From contig CAIYJE010000067.1 of NCBI GenBank assembly GCA_903926465.1, positions 1 to 64,000 of the forward strand: a DNA stretch of 64,000 nt. Direction: 5' to 3'. Of the stretch, positions 9,401 to 17,522 are shown piece by piece. Position 1 is the stretch's first letter. Every line of letters starts with the position of its first letter. The DNA is from an uncultured Planctomycetales bacterium (lineage in GTDB: Bacteria; Planctomycetota; Planctomycetia; Isosphaerales; Isosphaeraceae). The notes under the pieces were generated by a model. That model ran no database searches. It was not told the DNA's origin and saw nothing but the letters and a program-made list of their open reading frames with translations. Made by a program: the position numbers and the translations under genes.

Positions 9401-10125
9401 AGATGCTGATGGGTTCAGACGATAGCCTGATCGTTTGGCTGAATGGCAAGAAAGTGTTTGAATCCCAGGGGGATCGCGGGTTTACGCCCGGCCAAGACCG
9501 CGTTGAGGTGGATCTGCTGGCTGGCACCAACCGGGTGCTGGTGGAATGTGGGAACTCTGGCGGCGGCTGGCAGTACGCGGTGGAACTTTCGGCCCAGCCG
9601 GATCATGGGTTTCTGCAAGCTCCGGCTGCTGGCGCGTTTGATCCTGATGCATTCGCCAAGCATGCGGTTGACAACAAGGGCGACATTGCCAAAGGGCAGG
9701 CCCTGTTCAACGACCTCAAGGGGCTTGCGTGTATCAAATGCCACAAGGTTGGCAAAGAGGGGGGCGACGTTGGTCCAGACCTTTCCGGTATTGGTCTGAA
9801 GTACCCACGTCCTCAGCTTATCGAGTCGATCCTGTACCCATCGGCCCAGATTTTCTCTGGGTATGAGCCGGTGGTGATTGCGACCACGGATGGCCAGCTT
9901 CTGACCGGCATTTTGAAGCAAGATGACGGTGAGTCGGTCACGATCCAGGATGGCGAGGCTCGTACGGTGACCGTGCGCAAGCCTGATATTGAGGAGCGCA
10001 GGATCAGCGAGGTCTCTTTGATGCCAAACGGACTCGCCGAGGGACTCTCGCGTGAGGACTTTGCGGACCTGATCGGTTACCTTGAAACTCTCAAGGAAGC
10101 AACATCTGCCCCGGCGGCTCCCTGA
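6403..10125 (+). CDS. PVC-type haem-binding CxxCH protein with HEAT repeats
   Basis: This large exported protein has 1,240 residues and a signal peptide (LLGLAVSLTFATSWIYA). In order it carries an N-terminal seven-bladed propeller, 'membrane-bound dehydrogenase'-like domain of the Pirellula/Verrucomicrobium type (about 25-370), HEAT-like repeats (about 400-880), a beta-sandwich segment with DDSLIVWLNGKKVFE (about 910-1050), and a C-terminal haem-c domain with the single CIKCH motif near residue 1113. The family is thought to be extracytoplasmic and often sits near sulfatases or glycan-degradation genes, but the substrate is unknown. The ATG at 6403 is preferred because it directly begins the signal peptide; the open frame from 6271 adds 44 residues before it. 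The next gene starts 28 bp downstream. Confidence 0.92.
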   Translation: MPSGFTRLLGLAVSLTFATSWIYADAPKVPDGFSARLVASVPAVEYPCQVATAPGDVLFVAEDPMDQRGPYEAFDGRILKFKNEQDPVEYAKGFRAIQGMAWFNNSLYVCHMPFLSVLRDTDGDGKADQKDDLFTDLGPTNNQGLNDHIVSGLQFGIDGWLYISTGDKGVPGVTRREDGQKVQIKGGGVLRCRPDGTEMEVFSSGTRNHLEANLDELDRIFTYDNTDDGDGWWTRVTHHIQGGYYGYPYDYHDRQDRFLNRMAEYGGGSPCGAVFYKEDAWPDAYKGIGLWAEWGKGKVHGFKFAPKGSTYEVARDIDFAAPANLKDFRPFDLAISEDGRTLYIADWNMGGWGNKTEKVGRVWAVSPTEAIATKPRGSDSDPVEAQIAALEHPSYNERVRAQHALIHQGKDVLPVVVKALEDNQTPIRTKIHLVWVLDGIAGATPDASLPLIEVLKSADPLVQGEAARALGDRRVPIAVEQLTTLLDKNIAPTLALQVLSALGRIGSPEAVPAVLKRLTDGDSYVAFAARVALRRIGDWDAVASQLAKDHPSDRVAAVIGALDGVYQPRAVDLLLSLGASAKGQEPGWDVGADQRALAIRALSSLARKALPWDGKWWGTRPSQGQPPKQTEAWERTERVEQMLASLIESDEAPIRRAAIEAAQANASPAQAAALRALIGKSRELDEIRLAIKALKNAGDREAVLPLTALVKSKDNPLELRVEAIRGLDTLAGDDAVPVFVDLLENGGLGVDADVPLIQALGRRKAEVASATLKARVKATEPQVRTAAIQALAGLGKPEGLSELLMERLADEDNAVRAAAIGGLGSLKVTEAVPALMKLANEEPTRFEATRALAAMPDPRALRVYLRGLADKNPELRRDVAAAVSSIRDQAVPVFQQLADRKELSPSVVTELRKIYSGTQPITTWNVVGPLARDNHAQIDAEKEIDLAGEIEGLDGKTLKWVKTDAIDPRGQIDLTRLMAGDQRKAFGYAELNSPDARKAEMLMGSDDSLIVWLNGKKVFESQGDRGFTPGQDRVEVDLLAGTNRVLVECGNSGGGWQYAVELSAQPDHGFLQAPAAGAFDPDAFAKHAVDNKGDIAKGQALFNDLKGLACIKCHKVGKEGGDVGPDLSGIGLKYPRPQLIESILYPSAQIFSGYEPVVIATTDGQLLTGILKQDDGESVTIQDGEARTVTVRKPDIEERRISEVSLMPNGLAEGLSREDFADLIGYLETLKEATSAPAAP

Positions 10126-10153
10126 GCTGCCGGTGGACCGCTTGCCGGACTCT

Positions 10154-11029
10154 ATGCCCATGCCCCAGTCTGAGGCCGATCCTTCCATTCCGTCTCGTCG
10201 TCGAGAGCGTAGTGCCCGTTACCCGGGCGCTACGCTGTTTGATGCCATTGAACTGGTCCGCGAAATGGGCCAGCGTGGGGTCGATGGTCTACCATCGGCC
10301 TCGGTGGCAGCGGCCATGGGCTACAAGAACATCAAAACCCAGACCTTTTCCGCACGGCTCAGCGCGGCCCGGCAGTACGGGCTGATCACGTTGCGAGACG
10401 GCTGTTACTCGCTTACCGAGCTGGCTCGCTCGATTTTGCATCCGCTGGACCCTGGCCGGGTTCCCGCCTTGCACCGGCTGGCCTTTTTGCAGCCCGCCCT
10501 CAATGCGGAACTCTGTGAGAAGCTGGAAGGGCGCAGGGTTCCAGACATGCCGGCGCTGGCTAACTGGCTATACCATCACCACCAGATCACGGCCTCGGCA
10601 AAAGACGCCGCGGCCGAGATTTTTCTGACCTCCGCACGGGAGCTGGGGGTTCTGGGCGAAGACGGAATCTTGCGAACCGGTGGGGTTTCACTGCCCGATT
10701 CCACGGCGGATGCCGGCATGGGGCAGGATTCTTCAGAGGCTTCTACTGCCAGGCAAGTGACTCGCCTCCCTGCCAGCAAACCTGTACAGGTTCCACCAGC
10801 CAAGCCAGTCGTGGCTGTAATCAGTCAGGCCCCGGTTGAGCCCCGTGTGACCGTGGCTCCCCCCGTTGAACGCCCTGTTCCTGAAAATTCCGTGAGCTAT
10901 GACCTGCCCCTCTGGGGTCAAGATGAAGGCAAGCAGATCCGGGTCATTGCTCCCCAGTCTATTTCACGGTCAAGTTTGGAGAGATTTCTTCAGTCTTTCC
11001 AGTTGATGGTGCGTGTGGAAGACGACTGA
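10154..11029 (+). CDS. unrecognised protein with winged-helix-like N-terminal half
   Basis: The protein has 291 residues. I do not recognise a named family. Residues about 25-110 (FDAIELVREMGQRG, ASVAAAMGYKN, FSARLSAARQYGLI, YSLTELARSIL) read as a winged-helix or DNA-binding-like domain with an uncharacterised helical extension to about 175. A Pro/Val-rich low-complexity linker follows (about 195-250), then a short conserved-looking tail ending FLQSFQLMVRVEDD. There is no signal peptide, so it is probably cytoplasmic. The start is uncertain: ATG codons at 10154 and 10160 and a GTG at 10133 are all possible, and the frame even overlaps the previous gene. It might be co-transcribed with the haem-binding protein. 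A transcription factor role is only an inference. Confidence 0.6.
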   Translation: MPMPQSEADPSIPSRRRERSARYPGATLFDAIELVREMGQRGVDGLPSASVAAAMGYKNIKTQTFSARLSAARQYGLITLRDGCYSLTELARSILHPLDPGRVPALHRLAFLQPALNAELCEKLEGRRVPDMPALANWLYHHHQITASAKDAAAEIFLTSARELGVLGEDGILRTGGVSLPDSTADAGMGQDSSEASTARQVTRLPASKPVQVPPAKPVVAVISQAPVEPRVTVAPPVERPVPENSVSYDLPLWGQDEGKQIRVIAPQSISRSSLERFLQSFQLMVRVEDD

Positions 11030-11236
11030 ATCGATTCGTTCAGGCGGGCTTGGTTGCCCATCGAATGGCGATGCCATTTGTGACGTTGTCCGAACCGCGC
11101 AAATACGGTCTGATCTGCGAGTTTAATCGAACTGATCGTCTTGGTTCGGGACAGGCCGTTTGCCCCGTTGGAGCCAGTCCTTGCTGATTGGTTTTTACGG
11201 GCTGGCCAGGGTTGGTCTTCCTGGAGATTGGTGCTC

Positions 11237-12712
11237 ATGAACGACGCCTCTGCGTTTGACACGGGAACCGATGCTCCAGCCGGCCCGCTCACGGTCGGCC
11301 GCTGGGCGGGAACGGTCTTCGTCGTTCTGTTCCTGATGAGCCTGCTGGATTGGATTGACCGCTGGACGCTGGCTGGGGTTCTGACCGCACTCCAGGCTGA
11401 CCTGAAGATTGAGGATGCTGCGGCCGGTTCGCTGAATTCATTCTTTCTGGTGACTTACTGCATTGTGAGCCCGTTCATGGGCTATCTGGGCGACCGCTCG
11501 CAACGGACCCGGCTGCTAGCTCTTGGGGTGGGGGTCTGGAGCCTGGCCACCATAGGTACGGGGCTGGCGCACAACCTGACCGAGTTGCGGATTGCCCGCA
11601 GTTTGCTAGGTATTGGTGAAGCCACCTATGGCGTGATCGCCCCCTCGCTTCTGATGGATCTTTTCACCAGGCGTGGCCGAGCCCGCGTACTTTCGGCCTA
11701 CTATCTGGCCATGCCATTAGGGTACGCCATTGGGATCAAGCTGGGCGGCTATGTGGTTGATACAACCGGAAACTGGCGACTGGCCTTCTTTCTGGTTGGG
11801 GCCCCCGGCCTGTTCGCCGCGATTGCTGCGCTATTTTTGCCAGAGCCGGTCCGGGGGCTTTCCGAGGGGTACGATCCGGAACGCCTGAAACGGGACCAAC
11901 GCGTGGGCGCAACGGCCGCCGATTACCGTGACCTGCTCGTCAACTCTTCGTACACCTACACGCTCATGGGGCTGGCGGCGTATACCTTTGCCTTTGGTGG
12001 CTTTGCCTACTGGTTGCCATCGTACCTGGAACGGGTGCGTGGCATCCCCAGACAAGACGTGGGCAACGTGGTGGCTTTGACCGGGTTTGCGGCTGCCCTG
12101 ATTGGGATGCTGGCCGGCGGCTGGATTGCCGACCATCTGGCACGCAAGACCCCGAACGCCCTGTTCTTTGTGTCTGGCGCATCCATGTTGCTGGCGGTTC
12201 CCTGCATCCTGGCCGCCCTGTTTGCCAGCTCGACCTGGGCCATTGTGATCTGGTTATTCCTGGCGCAGGCTCTGATGTTTGCCAATACCGGACCGAGTAA
12301 TGCCGTGATCGCCAACGTGGTGCTGCCCAAGATGCGGGCCACGGCCTACGCCATCGGGACGTTGACGGTGCACATGCTGGGGGATGTTTGGTCCCCTTGG
12401 CTCATGGGATTGGTTTCCGACATGTTCGGCAAAGGGGCGTGGATGGGTACTCCGCCCGGCGAGTTCCTGGCCATGCTCGGATTTGTTCCTGTTGAGTTTC
12501 AAGGTGGGCGAACGAATCTGGGTGCCGGTATGCTAGTAGTTGTGCCAGCCGTGGCTCTTGGGGGTGTGGTCTTGCTCCTGGGGATGCGGCACCTGCCGCG
12601 TGAGATGGCTTTGATGCAGTCTCGATTGAAGGCCGAACTTGCACGGCAAGCTTCGGTTGAATCACGTTCCGGGGATTCCGCGTCCGGATCCGGTGCGGCC
12701 CCGCAGTCGTGA
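11237..12712 (+). CDS. MFS transporter, Spinster-like
   Basis: The protein has 491 residues with about 12 predicted membrane helices. The N-terminal half shows LLDWIDRWTLAGVL followed by the MFS loop GYLGDRSQRTRLLA between helices 2 and 3, and IARSLLGIGEATYGVIAPSLL in helix 4. This pattern is typical of the Spinster/SPNS branch, whose members carry lipids, organic acids or sugars; the substrate here cannot be inferred. The start at 11237 has GGAG about ten bases upstream. A longer reading from 11141 has no ribosome site. It lies 39 bp ahead of mdh on the same strand, so the pair may share a transcript. Confidence 0.85.
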   Translation: MNDASAFDTGTDAPAGPLTVGRWAGTVFVVLFLMSLLDWIDRWTLAGVLTALQADLKIEDAAAGSLNSFFLVTYCIVSPFMGYLGDRSQRTRLLALGVGVWSLATIGTGLAHNLTELRIARSLLGIGEATYGVIAPSLLMDLFTRRGRARVLSAYYLAMPLGYAIGIKLGGYVVDTTGNWRLAFFLVGAPGLFAAIAALFLPEPVRGLSEGYDPERLKRDQRVGATAADYRDLLVNSSYTYTLMGLAAYTFAFGGFAYWLPSYLERVRGIPRQDVGNVVALTGFAAALIGMLAGGWIADHLARKTPNALFFVSGASMLLAVPCILAALFASSTWAIVIWLFLAQALMFANTGPSNAVIANVVLPKMRATAYAIGTLTVHMLGDVWSPWLMGLVSDMFGKGAWMGTPPGEFLAMLGFVPVEFQGGRTNLGAGMLVVVPAVALGGVVLLLGMRHLPREMALMQSRLKAELARQASVESRSGDSASGSGAAPQS

Positions 12713-12751
12713 TTCGAGGCTCGAAACCTGAATTTCAAGGATTTTCGATCG

Positions 12752-13750
12752 ATGAGTTCTTCCCGACCGATCCGCATTGCAGTAACAGGTGCCGGTGGCA
12801 ACATTGGCTACGCGTTCATCTTTCGCGCGGCCTCGGGGGCCATTTTTGGGCCCCACCAAAAGGTAGAGCTGAGCCTGCTGGAAATTACCCCGGCCCTTCC
12901 AGCCCTCCAGGGAACCTTGATGGAGCTTGAGGACTGCGCATTTCCGCTGCTGGCGGGCATGAAAGCTTCTGACAAGGCGGAAGAGGCATTTGAAGGGGCA
13001 GACTGGGTGGTTTTGATTGGTGGCCTGCCGCGTAAGGACGGCATGACCCGCGCCGACCTGATCCGGGCCAACGGCCCAATCTTCACCGCGCAGGGCCGGG
13101 CGATCAACGATGCCGCTCGCCCCGATGTGCGGGTGCTGACCGTGGCCAACCCCTGCAATACCAACTGTCTGATTGCCAAGAGCCATGCCCCCCGCGTTCC
13201 GAACCAGAACTGGTTCGCAATGACCCGACTCGATCAGAATCGTGCGGTTTCACTGCTCGCCAGGCGGGCTGGGGTGGGCGTGGATGCGGTGAGCCGGGTG
13301 GCGATCTGGGGTAACCATTCAGACACCCAGGTGCCAGACTACAAGAACGCCCTGATTGGCGGCCGACCAGCGACCGATGTGATCTCGGACCACACCTGGC
13401 TGGCCGATGAGTTTGTGCCCACGGTTGCCAAGCGAGGCGCAGCGGTGATCAAGGCCCGTGGGGCAAGCTCTGCAGCCTCGGCCGCCAACGCGGCCGTGGA
13501 CAGTGTGCGGTCGGCCAGTGTCCCAACTCCGCACGGAGAGATTTTCTCGGCCGGCGTCTGGTCAGACGGCAGCTACGGCGTGCCCAAGGGGCTGATCTAC
13601 AGCTTCCCTCTGACGAGCGATGGTCACACCTGGTCGATCCGCGAGGACTTCAAGGTTGATCATGATCTCCAGGCCAAGATCCTGGCCTCTGCCACCGAAC
13701 TGCAGCAAGAGCGCGAAGCCGTGAAAGACCTGCTCGGCACGGCGCTCTGA
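12752..13750 (+). CDS. mdh: malate dehydrogenase
   Basis: The protein has 332 residues. The Rossmann motif is [11 protein letters not shown] (residues 11-21). The catalytic loop and proton-relay histidine are visible in [12 protein letters not shown], and [12 protein letters not shown] and TRLDQNRA are the substrate and cofactor motifs of the MDH group that includes thermophile and cytosolic eukaryotic enzymes. It reduces oxaloacetate to malate with NAD(P)H in the TCA cycle. AAGGA precedes the ATG by ten bases. The length is normal, and an intrinsic terminator follows within 125 bp. Confidence 0.95.
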   Translation: MSSSRPIRIAVTGAGGNIGYAFIFRAASGAIFGPHQKVELSLLEITPALPALQGTLMELEDCAFPLLAGMKASDKAEEAFEGADWVVLIGGLPRKDGMTRADLIRANGPIFTAQGRAINDAARPDVRVLTVANPCNTNCLIAKSHAPRVPNQNWFAMTRLDQNRAVSLLARRAGVGVDAVSRVAIWGNHSDTQVPDYKNALIGGRPATDVISDHTWLADEFVPTVAKRGAAVIKARGASSAASAANAAVDSVRSASVPTPHGEIFSAGVWSDGSYGVPKGLIYSFPLTSDGHTWSIREDFKVDHDLQAKILASATELQQEREAVKDLLGTAL

Positions 13751-13760
13751 GACGTGCCCT

Positions 13761-13875
13761 GAACCTGGGACCGATGGCTCGTCAGGCCAGGTACATGACC
13801 CAGGTTCTTCAAACGCGATCAACGCTACGCCAGTTTCAGAACCGCCAGGGCGACTGATGTCGTTCTGGCGGTTTT
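13761..13875 (+). terminator. terminator region after mdh
   Basis: There are two hairpins. The first pairs 13761-13769 with 13799-13807 (GAACCTGGG, 9 bp). The second pairs 13840-13848 with 13865-13873 (AACCGCCAG, 9 bp, with an inner CGAC/GTCG step) and runs into TTTT, making it the likely rho-independent terminator. Confidence 0.65.
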
Positions 13876-14237
13876 CGTTGGTGAACCACTTGCCTGGCTT
13901 TGGCCCGGTGACCCACAAGTTTGGCGGGGTAACCGAGGAAGTGGCTGCGGCTGGAGATCCGGTTCCCCAGTCCTGCCGCTGTTTGCCGGTTTGGTGATGA
14001 ACAGAAAGTCATAACCCTGGCAGGCGTAAGGAACTGTGGTGCTTGTTGGTAAATATTGCGGAATGTAACGATTTGTTTAATTGCGCCAGTTCTCGCGAAT
14101 TCCCTCATCTTGACGCCTCAAACTAGCCGAGCTATGTTTGCATCATACCAGGATGGAATCTCAGCGTACGACCGGGTAACTCGTAAGGGTTTCCCTGATC
14201 TGCCGATCTGCGGACCTCTCAAGGAGGAGAGTATCCC
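13876..14237. other. intergenic region upstream of the CARDB surface protein
   Basis: Apart from the promoter at 14110-14138 and an AAGGAGGAG ribosome site at about 14220, I see no gene or repeat in this stretch. Confidence 0.5.
14110..14138 (+). promoter_or_regulatory. sigma-70-like promoter of the CARDB surface protein
   Basis: TTGACG (14110-14115), exactly 17 bp, then TATGTT (14133-14138). This leaves a leader of about 95 nt to the ATG at 14238, which is preceded by AAGGAGGAG. Confidence 0.6.
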
Positions 14238-16178
14238 ATGCCGTCCCGTGACTACCGTACAGACCGCCGTGCTTCAAATCGTGGCCCCGTCATCCTGCCG
14301 TTTGACCGCCTGGAAAGGCGTCAACTGTTGACCGCTGCTGATGTCAGCTCGATCCAGCAGACCATTACCGGTCTTCTGGGAGCAGACTCAACAGGCACAG
14401 CGTCACCTAGCACGGCTGCGGCCTCGACTGGCGATACCGCCATCGCCACGTCCACGACCTCTACGCCAACTGCCAACACTACGGTCACGGTTGCTGCCGT
14501 GCCCATGGCTGCAACCACCACAGCGGCCGATCCCACGGCCACGGTGACGACCACAACCCAGGTCAGCGCCACGCCGGCTCAGACCGTAGCCACCACAACC
14601 GCGACCCCAACCACTGGAACCTCGGGGTCTTACACGGTTTTGCCCGGTAACGACGTCACGGCCGTCGGCCGTCTCACTCCGGTCTCGCTTTCGGCTCCTT
14701 CAAGCCTGGCTTGGGGACAGACCTTTGTCCTCACGGGCTCGATCCGGAATAACAGCTCGGTGGCCACCACCACACCGGCTGAGGCCAATATCTATCTCTC
14801 GCCAACCGCCAACACCGGTACGAATTCCGAGTCCATTGCCACCTTCACCGTGCCGGCCGGTCTGCCCCCTGGGGCACTTTTCAACTTCAAATACCCGCTG
14901 ACGATCCCCAAGAGCCCCAACCAAGCTCTGTTAGCCGGGTCGTCTTACTATATTACAACGACTGTCGGGTTTGCCTCGGCGACAAACACTGGCTCTGGAG
15001 CTCAGGGCGTTGACGCTTCCAAGGTCAATGTTGCTCAGGCGCTTCCCGCACATCTGATTGCCGCTGGAATCTCGGTGGCGCCGGGAACCAGTGACTGGGG
15101 TCAGGATCTGAACATCACCGCAAAGGTCACGAATTCGGGACCCGGTGATGCGCCGGCGACCAATGCTCGGATCATCCTGGTGCCTTACGGTCAGGATCCC
15201 TTCGGCCCAACCGGCTACACCATTGGCTCCGTGCCAATCCCACAGATTGCAGCTGGTCAAACGGTGTCTGGGGCTCAGGCTATCCGGCTACCTTATTCCC
15301 CACCCGCGGTGCTTGCCAACGTGAGCAAGTTCACGCTGGTCATGGTCAGCGATGCCACGGGGCTAGCGAACCCGGTGGTGACCCCTTCCACGTATCAGGG
15401 GCTTGGGCTGGATTGGACCACCGTTAATCTCACCGCCAGGCCGACAGATGTTCCGGTGACCCAGTTGCCCCAGGTGACAGCCACCGCGCTGACCACCCCA
15501 ACCGTGATCTCCTGGGGCCAGAATATCGACCTCAAGGTCCATGTTCAAAACGTTGGTTCGGGAGATGCTGGACCGTTCGATGTTCGGTTCAGCCTGATCC
15601 AGAATAACGTGGCGGGTGCCCCTGTGCTGCTGCTGGGCGATGCCCATGTGTCTAGCCTCAAAGCTGGCCAGTCTCAGGATGTGGTTCAGACAATCAAGTT
15701 GCCCAGCCAGGCACCGGCTGGTATGGTTGCCAGCGGGACCGCAGGCCGGATCATTGCCACAATTGATCCAAACCATACCTTGAACGAGGTTCGTAGCTCA
15801 GCCAGCGACACGATTCAGTCGCCCCCCATCACCCTCAAGCTGGTGGCCCAAGACGGAACCACCACCCCGGTGGTCACCTCAACCACGCATTCCACCGCAC
15901 CAACCCCTGTGACCACCAAGACCACCACCACCGCCCCTCCCGGCGCTGGCAGCGCAACCGTGGCCATCCCGATCACGACCCAGCCAACCAAGACCAAGAT
16001 TGTGCACAAGGTCGTTCGTCACAAGCCTCAGCCTGTTGTGCACCGCACCGTCACTCACCTGAAAGTTTATCCAGCAAAACATCAGGCGATTACCGTCAAC
16101 ACCCAACACAAGCAAATCCGGCTTGTGGCGGCAAAACTTGCCCAATCGGCATCTTCTCGGCCTAATCTTCCCGCATGA
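14238..16178 (+). CDS. planctomycete surface protein with CARDB repeats
   Basis: The protein has 646 residues. Its N-terminus carries FDRLERRQLLTAAD, a version of the planctomycetal export motif (LExLE-R-LL), instead of a classical signal peptide. A Thr/Ala-rich, probably disordered region follows (about 50-130). Three CARDB-like beta-sandwich domains come next, marked by SSLAWGQTFVLTGSIRNN, SDWGQDLNITAKVTNSG and ISWGQNIDLKVHVQNVG. The tail is Thr-rich then very basic (His/Lys/Arg, from about 580). It is probably an adhesive or structural cell-surface protein (inference). The ribosome site is excellent and the start secure. It stands as a single-gene unit between two intergenic regions. Confidence 0.8.
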   Translation: MPSRDYRTDRRASNRGPVILPFDRLERRQLLTAADVSSIQQTITGLLGADSTGTASPSTAAASTGDTAIATSTTSTPTANTTVTVAAVPMAATTTAADPTATVTTTTQVSATPAQTVATTTATPTTGTSGSYTVLPGNDVTAVGRLTPVSLSAPSSLAWGQTFVLTGSIRNNSSVATTTPAEANIYLSPTANTGTNSESIATFTVPAGLPPGALFNFKYPLTIPKSPNQALLAGSSYYITTTVGFASATNTGSGAQGVDASKVNVAQALPAHLIAAGISVAPGTSDWGQDLNITAKVTNSGPGDAPATNARIILVPYGQDPFGPTGYTIGSVPIPQIAAGQTVSGAQAIRLPYSPPAVLANVSKFTLVMVSDATGLANPVVTPSTYQGLGLDWTTVNLTARPTDVPVTQLPQVTATALTTPTVISWGQNIDLKVHVQNVGSGDAGPFDVRFSLIQNNVAGAPVLLLGDAHVSSLKAGQSQDVVQTIKLPSQAPAGMVASGTAGRIIATIDPNHTLNEVRSSASDTIQSPPITLKLVAQDGTTTPVVTSTTHSTAPTPVTTKTTTTAPPGAGSATVAIPITTQPTKTKIVHKVVRHKPQPVVHRTVTHLKVYPAKHQAITVNTQHKQIRLVAAKLAQSASSRPNLPA

Positions 16179-16408
16179 CCCGTGAAGTCTGACCATCTTG
16201 CCCAAGCCGTCGGCCAATCGCCCTAAATACTTGAGGAAAAAGAGCTAATAGCCTGGGTAATTCGTTGAAGCGTGGGGGTCTGCTGGCTATGCTTAGACGG
16301 AGTCGTTGGGGCTGGAGAAGCAAGCCAAGTAGTTTGGGTGCTTCTCCTCCCTGAGTCCAGGAACCTCTGGTTACCGTGACCAGTGTCAGTGCTTCCAGGA
16401 GTTCGAGC

Positions 16409-17185
16409 ATGAGTAGCGACCGTCGGACCATATCCGTGTCGGAGATCGCGAGCGGGTCCGCGGCGCTGGCCGAGGCTAGGTTCATACCACAGCGTTACGA
16501 GCCCAATTACGCGTATCCGCTGCTGGTACTCTTCCATGGACGGGGGGGTAATGAACAACACCTTGTGTCAGCAATGCCCGCGTTGAGTTGGCGGAACTAC
16601 ATCGGCCTGAGCCTTCGTGGACCCGAACCGATCGTTCGCCGTGGCGAGCGGATTGGTTACACGTGGGGACCTGCCTTTGCTCGTCCTGACCGGATGAATG
16701 AGTTTCATTCGATTCCCGAACCGCCTGGGCAAGCCTTCCAGCGCATTATGTCTGGATCTGGGCTTCATACGCATGAGCGGGTTGAAGATGCCTCGTTCAA
16801 CGCCATCCAAAACCTGCGCCGGACGCTTCACGTTCATTCGGAACGGATCTTCCTGGTAGGCGTGGGTGAAGGTGCTGCCGTTGCCTTTAAACTTGCGTTC
16901 CGATATCCCGAGCGATTTGCCGGAGTTGTGGCCATCAATGGATGGTTGCCTCCTCGCTCGCTGTCACGGGTTCGCGATTGCCGTTCGCTCAAGACGCTGG
17001 TGGTGCATGGTGAATGGAATGGTCGGGCCCCCGTTGATCATGCCCGCCGCAATGTTGGCATCTTGAAGGCTGGTGGCTTGAACGTCGCTTTCCAGTCTTA
17101 CCCCTGCGGCCATCGCCTGGCCTCACCCATGCTTGCCGACGTCGATAGCTGGCTGATGCGGCAGTGCTCGTCAAGCATTGGCTGA
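16409..17185 (+). CDS. alpha/beta-hydrolase-fold protein of the phospholipase/carboxylesterase type, catalytic serine missing
   Basis: The protein has 258 residues. The fold is clear from YPLLVLFHGRGGNE (oxyanion-loop strand), IFLVGVGEGAAVAFKLAFRYPERFAGVVAINGW (nucleophile elbow and helix) and a C-terminal PCGHRL histidine. The elbow normally reads G-F-S-Q-G but here reads G-V-G-E-G, so the nucleophilic Ser is Gly. The usual HG-x-x-D acid site reads HGEWN, with Asn in place of Asp. Only the His remains. It may be a pseudo-enzyme with a binding or regulatory role, or may use other residues. AGGAG lies seven bases before the ATG at 16409. A strong terminator follows. Confidence 0.75.
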   Translation: MSSDRRTISVSEIASGSAALAEARFIPQRYEPNYAYPLLVLFHGRGGNEQHLVSAMPALSWRNYIGLSLRGPEPIVRRGERIGYTWGPAFARPDRMNEFHSIPEPPGQAFQRIMSGSGLHTHERVEDASFNAIQNLRRTLHVHSERIFLVGVGEGAAVAFKLAFRYPERFAGVVAINGWLPPRSLSRVRDCRSLKTLVVHGEWNGRAPVDHARRNVGILKAGGLNVAFQSYPCGHRLASPMLADVDSWLMRQCSSSIG

Positions 17186-17304
17186 AATTGCTTGAGTCCT
17201 CATCGTGAATCACGGATCGATTTCCCGCCGGCTTGATCCGGAAACTTGTTCCAGGTGATTCACAAACCAAGTCAAATATGGCTAGCCTTCATCGTTAACA
17301 CCGA

Positions 17305-17340
17305 CGCTCAGGAGCCAACCACTCCTGAGTGTTTTTTTTT
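17305..17340 (+). terminator. rho-independent terminator
   Basis: CTCAGGAG (17307-17314) pairs with CTCCTGAG (17322-17329) across a 7-nt loop, followed by TG and a run of nine T (17332-17340). It terminates the esterase-like gene. Confidence 0.85.
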
Positions 17341-17395
17341 GCTGTGCTTTCGGTTTTGGGGGTCTTGAAGGCTGTTCCTGCTGGCTCACGATGGA

Positions 17396-17437
17396 GTGAC
17401 GTGGCACCGTGTCGCTTTCAACACGATTCCACGTCAC
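17396..17437. repeat. two-step inverted repeat
   Basis: GTGACGTGG (17396-17404) pairs with 17429-17437, and inside it CGTGT (17408-17412) pairs with 17421-17425. It lies 86 bp past the stop of the minus-strand receiver/phosphatase gene. There is no T-run on that strand, so a terminator role is unproven. Confidence 0.5.
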
Positions 17438-17522
17438 CGACCATGGTGTGGTCCCGATCAGCAGCCGATGGTGGCTGTGCTCCTCAGGCCCGACCAGGTG
17501 CAATTCCCTGCGGCGTGCCGCC

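Noticed and set aside
14321-14572. Minus-strand frame rich in Val and Ala opposite the CARDB gene
   Set aside because: It is the mirror of the Thr/Ala-rich coding stretch on the plus strand.
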